Assembly: GCF_023276435.1 (NCBI RefSeq)
Contig: NZ_JALLPO010000002.1
Span: forward strand, 307,409 to 371,408
Direction: 5' to 3'
DNA from: Sphaerisporangium perillae
Lineage (GTDB): Bacteria > Actinomycetota > Actinomycetes > Streptosporangiales > Streptosporangiaceae
Length of the DNA: 64,000 nucleotides
The position numbers and the translations under genes were made by a program. Below, in pieces: positions 17,701 to 26,101 of this stretch. The notes under the pieces were generated by a model. It was not told the origin of the DNA, searched no databases, and was given only the letters and a program-made list of their open reading frames with translations. Each line of letters opens with the position of its first letter. Within the stretch, counting starts at the first letter, position 1.

Positions 17701-18335
17701 CGCACGTCCTCGCGCTCTGCGAGACCGGCCGCCACGACGAGGCCGCCGACCGGCTCACCGCCATCGTCCGCGAGACCTCCGGCCTCGCCGCGCTCCCGCC
17801 GCACGGCTGGTCGGTGGCGACCCTCGCGTTGCTCGCCGAATCCTGTGCCCTCATCGCCGAGTCCACGGCATTCAAGGCACCCGACCCCGGACGAGCCGGA
17901 CTCCCGGAGGGCCCCGAACACGCAGGCGGCACCGGACCGCGCGAAGGCACCGGGCTCCTGGAGGGCACCGGGCTGGAGGAGCACATCCCGCTGCTTCGGG
18001 CCCGGCTCGCCGCCCACCCCGAGGAGATCGCGCTCGCCGGATGGCCGACCGTGCTCTTCGGCCCGACGGCGCGGTCCCGCGGGCTGCTGGCGATGGTCGC
18101 GGGTGACGTGCCGGAGGCGCTGCGCCGCTTCGATGAGGCGACCCGCATGGTGTCGGCCGCTCCCCCGCACATGGCCAGGCTCCAGCTCGACCGCGCGATG
18201 GCACTGCGGCTCCTGGACCCCTCCGACCCCACCGGCGAGGCGACCCGCCTCCTCCACCGCTCCCTCCGCCTCGCCGACCGCCTCGGCATGCCCCGTCTCG
18301 CCGCCAAGGCCCGCACGCTTCTCACCGCGAGCTGA
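14757..18335 (+). CDS. AfsR/SARP-like transcriptional regulator with AAA ATPase and TPR region
   Basis: A regulator of about 1,192 residues. The N-terminal ~100 residues resemble an OmpR-type winged helix (FDIRLLGEVSILVDGSPRKLLP...KALAMLV), followed by a bacterial transcriptional activation (BTAD) helical domain. An ATPase domain follows with Walker A CGPGGIGKTR (near residue 305) and a Walker B-like LLVGFDNAHLL. The rest is TPR-like helices; there is no C-terminal LuxR helix-turn-helix. Such proteins activate operons when bound to ATP or a small ligand. The start is uncertain: GTGs at 14757 and 14763 and a TTG near 14733 all lead into the conserved first strand. No obvious target cluster lies next to it. 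Confidence 0.8.
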   Translation: MNVARFDIRLLGEVSILVDGSPRKLLPQTAKALAMLVSARNPVPQSNLAAALGQSPGWPVPDVAPPLSRLRQALAGGALDIPPAKWSHAYELVEREHGYLAATLDAARFETRLREGRELYDDGDLPAAMAALRSAAGEWRGAPFASLSAGWSLPWVCETYRAKLEEQRKELIRLVARVALRLGRHEEAAFLAEGPVGEGAGDTTAMWLLRFLTTLREDGATAAREVVGRRRERSRGDEAARRAEDLLLLHEHGFDVHAPLGGGGEETGEHGGPPVLVGRRREVLELSRLADRLRGGDAVAMALCGPGGIGKTRLLREAARLAARAGVPAVTVTCHDLDALRPWRELAGAVWSHLRRDLASVPEPISAQERDTLEKLMTAGTTGSPARPGHERDPRELTFLLVSLLRRAAGRGLLVGFDNAHLLSPYAEELLQHVRRGLGPVPVGFLLTTRSEAAHWKEAMDTVTVSPLTEQEVGQWLSRTWRRRPTAGEIEEAARVTAGLPLALCALTEAGDLRPAPAGPDAKAGPAFPWLAAAAITALGQDIDTALVARMLELEPDEADHALALAAAGGTVTCHDRVRFAHDRSREAVLEELGRDPALARDLHRRAFESLTERTTTGGWADPALPVRVALHATAAGAAVPDERAAAACLDAARAEQRGFAVEGATAWAQAGLRLRCDAATRAGLLITLGDALSDAGDMDEAGRRYLSAHQAAEGLPALAAAAVIRLARRWSAPGRVDRQLVHLLRGGLAALEHDDGEEAAPLRLQLQAHLAKKQTMAVAQSADDPVPDGPPPGVELARATLRELPPGADGLVRCEVLNECRWALYDHAHPRELLGISARLREAGVQAGSAYFHSEGLVALAIDQLRLGLVSDALGTVDDHRRHVARNPRALGPWLQNTLDTVMDLWNGDFQRAEDRLMGESLRMVQELTADHAVPAETLWQTWMGQHYWLLYERGRMEELFDSGLARQIEQHAYFPIWRAAHVLALCETGRHDEAADRLTAIVRETSGLAALPPHGWSVATLALLAESCALIAESTAFKAPDPGRAGLPEGPEHAGGTGPREGTGLLEGTGLEEHIPLLRARLAAHPEEIALAGWPTVLFGPTARSRGLLAMVAGDVPEALRRFDEATRMVSAAPPHMARLQLDRAMALRLLDPSDPTGEATRLLHRSLRLADRLGMPRLAAKARTLLTAS

Positions 18336-18343
18336 TCACCCGG

Positions 18344-19027
18344 TCAGTGGCTGCGGGAGCCGGGGTGGGCGGCGTAGCCGGTGGCGGTGAGGGCGACGCA
18401 GGCGGCCACGGCGAGCAGGACCCAGGCGGCGCCCGCGTGCCGGAGCAGCAGCGCTCCGAGGCAGGCGCCGAGCAGGATGGACCCCACCGAGACGATCCGG
18501 CGCAGGGCGCGGGGGTTGGTGCCGCCGGCCAAGGTCGACTCCGCGGCCAGGCCGGTGAGCGTGCGGGTCAGCACGGTCGTCGTCAGGTCCGGGACGGCGA
18601 GGACCCGCACGATGGCGTTCTGCAACCCCATGGCGACGGCGACCAGGGCGATCACGAGGTGACGCTGGGCGTCGGTGGACGCGCCGAGCAGGGCCGAGGC
18701 GGCGGCGGCGAGGCCGGCCGCCGTGGCCTCGGCGGTCAGCGTGAGCAGGATCCGCGAGCGGCGGGAGCGCGCGTGGACGCTGATCCGGCCGCCGGCGACC
18801 GCCCCGGCGAGGAAGGCGAGCAGCGAGTTCAGCGACGCGGCGGCCGAGAACCCGGGGGCGCCGGCGGTGGCGAACCCGAGGATGACCACGTTGCCGGTCA
18901 TGTTCGCCGTGAAGACGTGCCCGAGCGCCAGGTAGCTGACGGCGTCGACGCAGCCGCTCAGCAGGGTGAGCACGACGAGGGCCACGGGCAGCGGGTCGCG
19001 CGCGTCCCGCCGGGCCAGCGGCCTCAT
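18344..19027 (-). CDS. YoaK/DUF1275-family membrane protein
   Basis: 227 residues with about six hydrophobic helices. The DUF1275 signature is clear near the N-terminus (SGCVDAVSYLALGHVFTANMTGNVVILG), with the second conserved helix around GLQNAIVRVLAVPDLTTTVLT. The family is ubiquitous in actinobacteria and probably transports small molecules; no substrate is established. It converges with the AfsR-like gene (8 bp between stops) and diverges from the XRE regulator. Confidence 0.85.
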   Translation of the reverse strand: MRPLARRDARDPLPVALVVLTLLSGCVDAVSYLALGHVFTANMTGNVVILGFATAGAPGFSAAASLNSLLAFLAGAVAGGRISVHARSRRSRILLTLTAEATAAGLAAAASALLGASTDAQRHLVIALVAVAMGLQNAIVRVLAVPDLTTTVLTRTLTGLAAESTLAGGTNPRALRRIVSVGSILLGACLGALLLRHAGAAWVLLAVAACVALTATGYAAHPGSRSH

Positions 19028-19062
19028 GGTCGGCCCTTCCTCATCGTCGACGGTTACACACC

Positions 19063-19110
19063 GTGACGCTAACGCAGATCGGGGCGGTGTTGTCGCAAGG
19101 CGGGCGTCAC
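19063..19110. promoter_or_regulatory. Inverted repeat in the divergent DUF1275/XRE promoter region
   Basis: GTGACGC (19063-19069) and GCGTCAC (19104-19110), each flanked by CACAC or GTGTG, form an imperfect dyad in the 223-bp gap between the two divergent genes. Possible operator only. Confidence 0.25.
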
Positions 19111-19250
19111 CGCGTGTGATGTCAGGCCGGGGTGCCGGGCGCGCCTGAGCGATTGGCCCTCAGGTTGGGGGATGAGGAAGCGGGCGGGACGGCGAAGGAT
19201 GAGAGGCGGGCATACCCGTGCCCACTCGCACGCATGTCGGAAGGAGCGCG

Positions 19251-20489
19251 ATGATCGGCATCGACATTCCTCTCTGGGCGGCGCGGCTGCGGGCGTGGCG
19301 GCGCGGCAGGCTGTGGAACCGGGAGGACCTCGGCCGGCGGCTCGCCGACAACGCCGACGAAAATACCCGCGACCGCATGCCCGCCGGGGAGGATCTCACG
19401 GCGATGGTCCGCGCGTGGGAGGCCGGCGAGCGGCGGCCCGACGCGCGGTACGCCGAGTTGCTGTGCCGCGTGTTCGGCGCCCAGGAGGCGGAGCTGTTCG
19501 GCCAGGACAGGGGGGAGCCCGCCGGCACCACTCTGTGGCACCACCTGACCGGCGTGCCGCTGATGCCGGGACGGTTCACCGCCGATGAGGAGGAGCGGAC
19601 CGGCCGGGCCATCGAGGACCCGCGCCGCGCCGACCGGCAGACCGTGGCCTACCTGGAGTCGGTCCTCGCGGAGTGCGACCGGCCCGACCGCCACCCCGCC
19701 GAGCTGGCCGGCGCCCTGTCCCCGGTGTTCGGCGTGGTGCAGGGGTTCCGCAGCGACGCGGGGCGGACCGTCCGCCGGGCTCTGATCACCCTTTCCTCCG
19801 AGGACGCGGAGGCCGTCAGCCGCATGTGGTACGAGGCGGGGCACCTGGAGGAGGCGTTGCGGTGGTCGGACCGCGCCCGCCGCGCCGCGGCCCAGGCGGA
19901 GGACGAGCGGCTGGTCGCCTACACGCTGGCCGGACGCGCGGGTCTGACCGGTCCGGAGAGCGATCCCGGGGAGGTGGTGGAGATCGCGGTGGCCGCCCGC
20001 GAGCGGCCGGTCCGCGAGCACGCCGTCCCCTCTCCGCGCCTTGAGGCGGTGGCCCGGCTGCGGGAGGCGCTGGGGCACGCGATGGCCGGGGAGGAGGACA
20101 TGTGCCACCGCCGGCTGGAGGAGTCCGCCGAGCCTCCGGGGGAAGAGCCGGAGGAGCGTCCGAGGTTCGGCTTCGACTACTCCCCGACCCTGCACGAGCT
20201 ACTGGCCGCGGAGTGCCTGCTCGACCTCGGCCACCCCGATGACGCCATCCAGATCCTGGAGCGGGAGCTCGGGGAGGCCGGGCGGAGCCGCGAGACGGCC
20301 TACGACCTCGCCCGCCTCGCCCACGCGTACGCCGACGCCCACGACAGCGAGCGGTACGCCCAGGCCGCCCGCCGCGCTCTGGACCTGGCCAGGGAGACCG
20401 GCGCGGCGCGCGCCCTGCGGGAGCTCGGCGTCACGCGGGCATCGAGGTACCGAGTTCCAGTGTCGACGGGAGTTCGGCACGGCTGGTGA
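19251..20489 (+). CDS. XRE-type helix-turn-helix regulator with TPR-like C-terminus
   Basis: 412 residues. The first ~85 residues resemble a Cro/C1 helix-turn-helix (WAARLRAWRRGRLWNREDLGRRLAD...MVRAWEAGERRPDARYAELLCRVFG). The remainder is helical TPR-like sequence, the layout common in actinobacterial regulators that sense peptides or partner proteins. The ATG at 19251 follows GGAAGGAGCGCG, an excellent ribosome-binding site. The last 59 bases overlap the convergent LuxR gene on the opposite strand. Confidence 0.75.
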   Translation: MIGIDIPLWAARLRAWRRGRLWNREDLGRRLADNADENTRDRMPAGEDLTAMVRAWEAGERRPDARYAELLCRVFGAQEAELFGQDRGEPAGTTLWHHLTGVPLMPGRFTADEEERTGRAIEDPRRADRQTVAYLESVLAECDRPDRHPAELAGALSPVFGVVQGFRSDAGRTVRRALITLSSEDAEAVSRMWYEAGHLEEALRWSDRARRAAAQAEDERLVAYTLAGRAGLTGPESDPGEVVEIAVAARERPVREHAVPSPRLEAVARLREALGHAMAGEEDMCHRRLEESAEPPGEEPEERPRFGFDYSPTLHELLAAECLLDLGHPDDAIQILERELGEAGRSRETAYDLARLAHAYADAHDSERYAQAARRALDLARETGAARALRELGVTRASRYRVPVSTGVRHGW

Positions 20490-23223
20490 TGTCGAGCTTG
20501 CGGTAGGTGCGGGTCAGGTGCTGCTCGACGGTGCTCACGGTGACGTAGAGCTTGTCGGCGATCTCACGGTTGGTGTAGCCGGCCGCCGCCAGCACCGCGA
20601 CCCGCCGCTCGGCGTCGCTCAGGACGGCGGTGACGTCGGCGGCCTCGGCGGTGGCGCCGGGCACCGCGACGGGGGCCGCGTCCCCGTCCCGGGTGAGGGA
20701 CCGGTTCAGCGGGTCCGCGTGGCATTCCTGCGCGACGGCGCGGGCCCGGCCGCCGATCATGCCGGCGCGGCGGTACTCGCCGAGCCCGTGGAAGGCCTCG
20801 GTCAGGTCGACCAGGACGCGCGCGAGCTCGTACCGGTCTCCGCCGGCCTGTAACAGGTCGCCGGCCTGGCGTAGCAGCATGGGGCGGTGCCGTGCCTCGC
20901 TGGTGGCCGCCAGCAGGCGCATGGCGATGCCGTGGACCCGCGGGGCGCCCGTGCCGCACCGCCTGATCTGCTCCTCCACCAGGCGGCGGGCCTGGTCGGG
21001 CCTGCCCAGGCGCAGGCACGCCTCGGCCGCCTCCGCCCGCCAGGGGATGAGCCAGGGCACGTCGAGGTCCCACCGGCCCATCAGCTCGCCGCACCGCTGG
21101 AAGTCCCTGAGCGCGAGCTGCGCGTGGTCGGTGGCCAGGCTGTACCGGCCTCTGGCGTGCAGGTAGTGCAGGCCCCAGCGGGTCTGGAACATGGCCTCGG
21201 GCACGGGCTGGTCGAGCAGGTCGTTGACGGCGTCGTGGTTGCCCATCGCGGTCGAGGCGATCACCAGGCTGGACAGCGGACCGCCGACGGCGACGCCCCA
21301 GCCGGTGAGCGGGATGGTGTCCAGGGCGAGGCGCCCGTGGAACTCGGCGCCGAGCATGTCGCCCTGGCGCAGGGCGATCTCCGCGCGGATCGCCGAGAGC
21401 CGCGCCTGCCTGCTCGGGGCGTGCCGGGAGGAGGCCTCGTCGATGAACAGGTCGCACCAGGGGGCGGCCTTGTCGGGCCTGCCGCCGTAGGTGAGCGCCA
21501 GCAGGGCGCTCTCGACGGTGTCCATCGACATCTCGTCCAGGCGGGAGCTGCGCAGGATCCGCTCGACGACGGTCACGATCTCCTCGCGCGGCCCGCGGGT
21601 CAGCACGGCGGCCAGCGTGATGGCCGACTCCAGCCGCCGGTACGCCGACACCGACAGGATGGCCGCGCGGGACTGCTCGCTGCTCACCTGGGGCAGCTGG
21701 GACAGGAACGGGGTGTAGGAGCAGCGCAGCCAGGGGCGGGTGACCACCAGTTCGGTGACGGTGTCGGCGTCGAGCGGCTCGCCCGACTCGCTGAGGCGCT
21801 TGAGCACGTCCTGGGCGTCGTCGAACCGGCCGTGCCACAGCAGGGCCTTGGCGAGCACGACCGCGTCGCCGCCGCGCAGGTGGCCCCGGTGGAGCGCGTC
21901 GGTGAGCCCAGAGAAATGCCCGGTCGGCGTGCTGGGGTTGATCCGCCATTCGGCCCGCATCAGTGCGGTGGTGAGCCTGACCCGCTTCTGGTCGTCGGCG
22001 CAGATCCGGCAGGCGAGGCGCAGGTAGGCGACGGCGGCCTCGACCCGGCCCTCGCGTAGCGCGTGCCGGGCGGCGTCGGCCAGGACGTCGGTGGCCCAGG
22101 GCTCGTCGAGGCCGCCGGCGTGCAGGATGTGGTCGGCGATCACCGTGGTGGAGCCGCCGCCGTCGTAGGCGAGCGTCGCGGCGCGCCGGTGCAGGTCGCC
22201 TCGCTCGCCGGGGTCCAGCTCGGCCAGTACGGCGGCACGGGCCGACTCGTGCCGGAAGCGGCCCATGGCGAGCAGGCCGGCGACGGTCAGGGAGTGCAGT
22301 TCGCGGCTGACGTACTCCTGGCTGACCCCGAGGAGCCGGTCCAGGGAGTCGGGCTGGCCGAGGACGCCGAGCCCCCACGCCACCTGGAGCATCTTGGGGT
22401 CGGCGCGGTGCAGGCAGGAGATGACCGCCTGCCCGTAGCCGTCTCCCGGGACGAACTCGGCCGGGGGCCGCCCGGCCGTCCGCGTGGCGGTCTGGTAGTC
22501 CTCGATCAGCCCGGTGGCGAGCAGCGGGTTGCCGCCGCTGAGGGCGTACCACTCGGCGGCGAACCGTTCCGCGGCCTCGTTGCCGAGTTGCTCGGCGACC
22601 ATGCTCATGACGCCGGCCTGGGACAGCGGGGAGAGCTGGATGCGGCGGCAGTGGGGCTGGCGGAGCAGCTCGGTCGGGAAGGAGGTCTCGGCGTACCGCC
22701 CGTGGGTGGAATGGCTGAACACCGCGACGATCGAGGCGAACCTCACCCGGCGCGACAGGTAGGCCAGGCACAGCAGCGACGCCCGGTCGGCGTGGTGCAC
22801 GTCGTCCACGACGATCATGAGCGGGTAGCGCTCGGACAGTTCGAGGAGCACGGTGCACAGGGCGTGGACGATCTGGGCGTCCACCTGCTTGAGCGGTTCG
22901 GTCCCGGGGGCGGCCGACATGACGGTGCGAGCGCCCTCCGACAGGAGGGCCATGGCCCGATCACGCTCCTCCAGCACCAGCGGGGCGTCGTGGATGAGCT
23001 GCCCCATCACGCCGAGCGGCAGGTCGCGCTCGGCCAGCGAGCCGGTGGCGGTGATGGGCAGCGCGCCGAGCTCGGCGGCCTGCTCGGCGAAGGAGTGCAG
23101 CAGGTCGCTCTTGCCGGTCGCGACGGTTCCGCTCACCAGGGCGACCCGGCCCTTTCCCATGATGGCGCTGGCGAGGAGCCCCTCCAGGGAGGCCAGGGCC
23201 TCCTGTCGTTCGATCAGGCTCAT
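20431..23223 (-). CDS. LAL-type LuxR transcriptional regulator
   Basis: 930 residues, the usual size for large ATP-binding LuxR regulators. The N-terminal AAA domain has Walker A SGTVATGKSD and Walker B PLMIVVDDVHHAD. A long TPR-like middle follows, and the C-terminal LuxR helix-turn-helix is LSDAERRVAVLAAAGYTNRE through IADKLYVTVSTVEQHL. LAL proteins commonly act as pathway-specific activators in secondary metabolism or sugar use. The 3' end overlaps the convergent XRE gene by 59 bp. It lies 117 bp downstream of leuA on the same strand. Confidence 0.9.
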   Translation of the reverse strand: MSLIERQEALASLEGLLASAIMGKGRVALVSGTVATGKSDLLHSFAEQAAELGALPITATGSLAERDLPLGVMGQLIHDAPLVLEERDRAMALLSEGARTVMSAAPGTEPLKQVDAQIVHALCTVLLELSERYPLMIVVDDVHHADRASLLCLAYLSRRVRFASIVAVFSHSTHGRYAETSFPTELLRQPHCRRIQLSPLSQAGVMSMVAEQLGNEAAERFAAEWYALSGGNPLLATGLIEDYQTATRTAGRPPAEFVPGDGYGQAVISCLHRADPKMLQVAWGLGVLGQPDSLDRLLGVSQEYVSRELHSLTVAGLLAMGRFRHESARAAVLAELDPGERGDLHRRAATLAYDGGGSTTVIADHILHAGGLDEPWATDVLADAARHALREGRVEAAVAYLRLACRICADDQKRVRLTTALMRAEWRINPSTPTGHFSGLTDALHRGHLRGGDAVVLAKALLWHGRFDDAQDVLKRLSESGEPLDADTVTELVVTRPWLRCSYTPFLSQLPQVSSEQSRAAILSVSAYRRLESAITLAAVLTRGPREEIVTVVERILRSSRLDEMSMDTVESALLALTYGGRPDKAAPWCDLFIDEASSRHAPSRQARLSAIRAEIALRQGDMLGAEFHGRLALDTIPLTGWGVAVGGPLSSLVIASTAMGNHDAVNDLLDQPVPEAMFQTRWGLHYLHARGRYSLATDHAQLALRDFQRCGELMGRWDLDVPWLIPWRAEAAEACLRLGRPDQARRLVEEQIRRCGTGAPRVHGIAMRLLAATSEARHRPMLLRQAGDLLQAGGDRYELARVLVDLTEAFHGLGEYRRAGMIGGRARAVAQECHADPLNRSLTRDGDAAPVAVPGATAEAADVTAVLSDAERRVAVLAAAGYTNREIADKLYVTVSTVEQHLTRTYRKLDITSRAELPSTLELGTSMPA

Positions 23224-23250
23224 GACGAGCCTCCCTTAATCCGATGAAAA

Positions 23251-23297
23251 CCACATGTGGCCGCGTGGTGCCTTCCGTTTGTCAGGGCTTGTCCTGA
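23251..23297. promoter_or_regulatory. Palindromes between leuA and the LuxR gene
   Basis: The perfect 10-bp palindrome CCACATGTGG (23251-23260) and an inverted repeat TCAGG-N6-CCTGA (23282-23297) lie in the 117-bp leader of the LuxR gene. They may be autoregulatory sites or part of a leuA terminator. Confidence 0.25.
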
Positions 23298-23340
23298 TTT
23301 GGAGTCAATGGCCACGCTAGGCTCGGCCGCCTTCCACCCC

Positions 23341-25167
23341 CTATCGGGCGGCTATCCGCGGCGAGGTCACCGGACGGGAGGCGCGGGGAGCGGGGATCTC
23401 GACCTCGGGGGCAAGGGCGAGGTGGGGGTGCGGGGAGTTCGGGGTGTCCAGGCGCGCGCGGGTCATGGCCGACCGCACGGCCGACATCGCGGCCGTCTCG
23501 ACCTCGGAGGCGATCCCGGCGCCCCAGATCGACCGCCCGCCGGCCCGGCACTCGGCGTACACCACCGCCTCGGCGCCGGCGTCCCTTCTCGGGACCGCGT
23601 CGTGGGCCGCGTGGTGGACGGCCCGCACCTCCACGCCCCACCGGGCCAGCGCGTCCATGACGCCCTGCAGGCGGTCCGCCCGCCCGCCGCCGACGTCGAA
23701 GCGTTCCCCGTCGATGTGCAGCTCGGCCGTCACGGGGTCGCCGCCGAAGACCAGTGGGATGGGCAGGGCCGGGTACTCCAGGTATTCACGGTCGAACAGG
23801 GCCCTGACCCGCTCCGGCGTGATCTCGCCGCCTTCGGCGTCGGCCCGGGCCTGCACGGCGCGCGCGAAGTCGGTCTGGAGCGGGCGAGGCAGGTGCATGC
23901 CGTGCCAGGCGCTCATGATGTAGGCCACGCCGCCCTTGCCGGACTGGCTGTTGATGCGGACCACGGCCTCGTAGGTGCGCCCGACGTCCCGCGGGTCGAT
24001 CGGCAGGTACGGCATCTCCCACGGGAGGTCCCGGACCTCGGCGCCCGCCTCCCCCGCTGCGCGCTCCAGCGCGTCGAAACCCTTCTTGATCGCGTCCTGG
24101 TGCGAGCCGGAGAAGGAGGTGTACACCAGGTCGCCGCCGTAAGGGTGCCGGGGGTGGACGGGGATCTCGTTGCAGTGCTCGACCGTGCGGCGGACGCCGT
24201 CGAGGTCGGCGAAGTCGATGCCGGGATCCACGCCGTGGGCGAGCAGGTTGAGCCCGAGCGTGACCAGGCAGACGTTGCCGGCCCGCTCCCCGTTGCCGAA
24301 CAGGCAGCCCTCGACGCGCTGGGCTCCGGCCAGCAACGCCATCTCCGAGGACGCGACCCCCGTACCGCGGTCGTTGTGGGGGTGGATGGACAGGCAGACG
24401 TGGTCCCGGCGCGAGAGGCTGAGGTGCAGCCACTCGATCTGGTCGGCGAACACGTTCGGCAGGGAGCGCTCCACGGTCGTCGGGAAGTTCAGGATGATCT
24501 CCCGTCCCGCCTCCGGGCGCCAGACGTCCATCACGGCCTCGCACACCTCGAGCGAGAAGTCCGGCTCGGTGTCGTTGAAGAGCTCCGGGGAGTACTCGAA
24601 GCCGAGGTCGCAGCCGGGCAGCAGCTTGTCCGCGTACTTCATGACCAGCCGGGTGCCCTGCACCGCGAGGTCCTTGCACTCGTCCCGGTCCATGCCGAAG
24701 ACGACCCGCCGGAACAGCGGCGAGGTCGCGTTGTACAGGTGGACGGTGGCGCGCCGGGCGCCCTCGAGGCTCTCGACCGTGCGCCTGATGAGCTCGTCGC
24801 GCGCCTGGACGAGGACCGAGATGCGCACGTCGTCGGGGATCAGGTCGCGCTCGATGAGCGTGCGCACGAACGTGAAGTCGTCCTGGCTGGCCACGGGGAA
24901 CCCGACCTCGATCTCCCGGTAGCCCATGCGCACCAGCAGGTCGAACATCGCCATCTTGCGCTCGGGGGTCATCGGCTGGGCGAGCGACTGGTTGCCGTCG
25001 CGCAGGTCGGTGGACAGCCAGCGCGGGGCCGAGGTGATGGTGTTGTCCGGCCAGCGGCGGCCGGACAGCGCCACCTGGGCGGACGGGCGGTACCGGGCGG
25101 CCGCGGGCCTGCCGGAGCGGGGGGCGGGCACGGGCGGCGCCGTCCTCCTGATGTTCGCGGTTGTCAC
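23341..25167 (-). CDS. leuA: 2-isopropylmalate synthase
   Basis: 608 residues, the length of the long actinobacterial LeuA type. It condenses acetyl-CoA with 2-ketoisovalerate, the first leucine-specific step. The HMGL-like barrel shows RDGNQSL, EVGFPVASQDDF and the metal-binding IHPHNDRGTG. The C-terminal regulatory domain is present, but its usual G-x-D/N end motif reads GAGIASEVETAAMSAVRSAM, so feedback control may differ. The start is GTG at 25167. No other leu gene is near; its neighbours are a LuxR regulator and a degenerate HIU-hydrolase-like gene, so a specialised rather than housekeeping copy is possible. Confidence 0.92.
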   Translation of the reverse strand: MTTANIRRTAPPVPAPRSGRPAAARYRPSAQVALSGRRWPDNTITSAPRWLSTDLRDGNQSLAQPMTPERKMAMFDLLVRMGYREIEVGFPVASQDDFTFVRTLIERDLIPDDVRISVLVQARDELIRRTVESLEGARRATVHLYNATSPLFRRVVFGMDRDECKDLAVQGTRLVMKYADKLLPGCDLGFEYSPELFNDTEPDFSLEVCEAVMDVWRPEAGREIILNFPTTVERSLPNVFADQIEWLHLSLSRRDHVCLSIHPHNDRGTGVASSEMALLAGAQRVEGCLFGNGERAGNVCLVTLGLNLLAHGVDPGIDFADLDGVRRTVEHCNEIPVHPRHPYGGDLVYTSFSGSHQDAIKKGFDALERAAGEAGAEVRDLPWEMPYLPIDPRDVGRTYEAVVRINSQSGKGGVAYIMSAWHGMHLPRPLQTDFARAVQARADAEGGEITPERVRALFDREYLEYPALPIPLVFGGDPVTAELHIDGERFDVGGGRADRLQGVMDALARWGVEVRAVHHAAHDAVPRRDAGAEAVVYAECRAGGRSIWGAGIASEVETAAMSAVRSAMTRARLDTPNSPHPHLALAPEVEIPAPRASRPVTSPRIAAR

Positions 25168-25261
25168 TGTCGGGTTCCCTTCTCCCCGTGCATGCCCCTC
25201 GGTCGCCGCGCATCGCCCGGAAGGGTGGAGATCTGACCGGACGCGGCGGGAATGCCGCCGG

Positions 25262-25597
25262 TCACGCGATCCTGAAATGCGTCGAATACGAATAAGGGGA
25301 CAGCATCACTTGGATCTGATAGGCGTCCGTCTCGTCCTGCATTCGGAAAGTAACGATTATCTCGGGATAGGCGGCACTGACACCTAGGCCGACGAAGTAG
25401 TAGTCGCTGTCGAAGATGATGCGGTAGATACCGCGCTCGAGCTTCTTGTCACGCCATTCGCTTATGCAGCCATCGCTGTCGGTCTCGGCTTCGGCCAGGT
25501 CGTGCCATCCGCCGCTGCCGTCGCGCTCGAGGCGGGCGCGTACGCCGGCGGCCGACCGGCCGTAAACGCCGTCCAGCGCCTGCGCGGTAATACTCAT
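25262..25597 (-). CDS. Transthyretin/5-hydroxyisourate-hydrolase-like protein lacking catalytic residues
   Basis: 111 residues collinear with HIU hydrolase/transthyretin-like proteins: SITAQALDGVYGRSAAGV at the start and MLSPYSYST near the end. In the enzymes the catalytic set is His of (T)HVLD, Arg of TDxDGR, His of YHVPLLLSP and the C-terminal YRGS. Here these read Gln6, Cys44, Gln94 and HFRIA. The beta-sandwich core is kept, so the fold probably survives without urate-pathway activity; binding is a possible role. It lies 94 bp upstream of leuA on the same strand and no urate gene is nearby. The ATG at 25597 has a weak ribosome-binding site. Confidence 0.75.
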   Translation of the reverse strand: MSITAQALDGVYGRSAAGVRARLERDGSGGWHDLAEAETDSDGCISEWRDKKLERGIYRIIFDSDYYFVGLGVSAAYPEIIVTFRMQDETDAYQIQVMLSPYSYSTHFRIA

Positions 25598-26018
25598 GTC
25601 CAGCACACCTATCTGCCGTGCCCGCCGCAACGGACGGCTTCGGCACATCGCGATGGCGCGCCGCTCACCGGCGCTCCTCAGTGCGAGCACGCGAGCTGGT
25701 AGGGCGTTTCCATCCGGTTCCACCGTCCCTGACCCGACGCACATGCGCCCGGGACCTGAGATGCCGCCGGCACCGGCCAGTCCCGGCCTGGGGGCAAGAG
25801 TGCCTAACGCCACTATCGATTCACCTTCGCCCGGCTATTCACCGCCATCATCCGGTGCCCCACGAGGCGTCCCGCCGCAGGTCATCCCCCTTTCGGCACG
25901 CCTCGACCGGGCCACGATGGCGTCACCGACCGGAAATATCCGCGTAACGCGCGAAATAGCCGGATTCATGCCGTGACCTGCCCTGATGGCGGGTGAGAAG
26001 AGATCCGATAAGGAGCGA
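25598..26018. other. Intergenic region without a supported gene
   Basis: About 420 bp with lower G+C than the neighbours and no frame with convincing codon bias. It presumably holds the promoter of the HIU-like/leuA genes on the minus strand and of the small ORFs on the plus strand. I see no clear operator. Confidence 0.5.
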
Positions 26019-26066
26019 ATGGTGGCGCTTTCTACGTTGATGGCGTTCCAGCGAATCCGCTGGTGA
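26019..26066 (+). CDS. 15-residue leader-type ORF
   Basis: ATG at 26019 with AAGGAG placed 3 bases upstream, encoding MVALSTLMAFQRIRW and a TGA. It ends 35 bp before the next small ORF. It has the look of a leader peptide that could couple translation or act in attenuation, but no run of regulatory codons is seen. Confidence 0.4.
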   Translation: MVALSTLMAFQRIRW

Positions 26067-26101
26067 ACACCGCACCGCGACACAAGAAGAGGTCAGGGAA
26101 A

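Noticed and set aside
25168..25261. A leucine attenuator leader peptide upstream of leuA
   Set aside because: No short ORF with consecutive Leu codons and no terminator/antiterminator pair is visible in the 94-bp gap.
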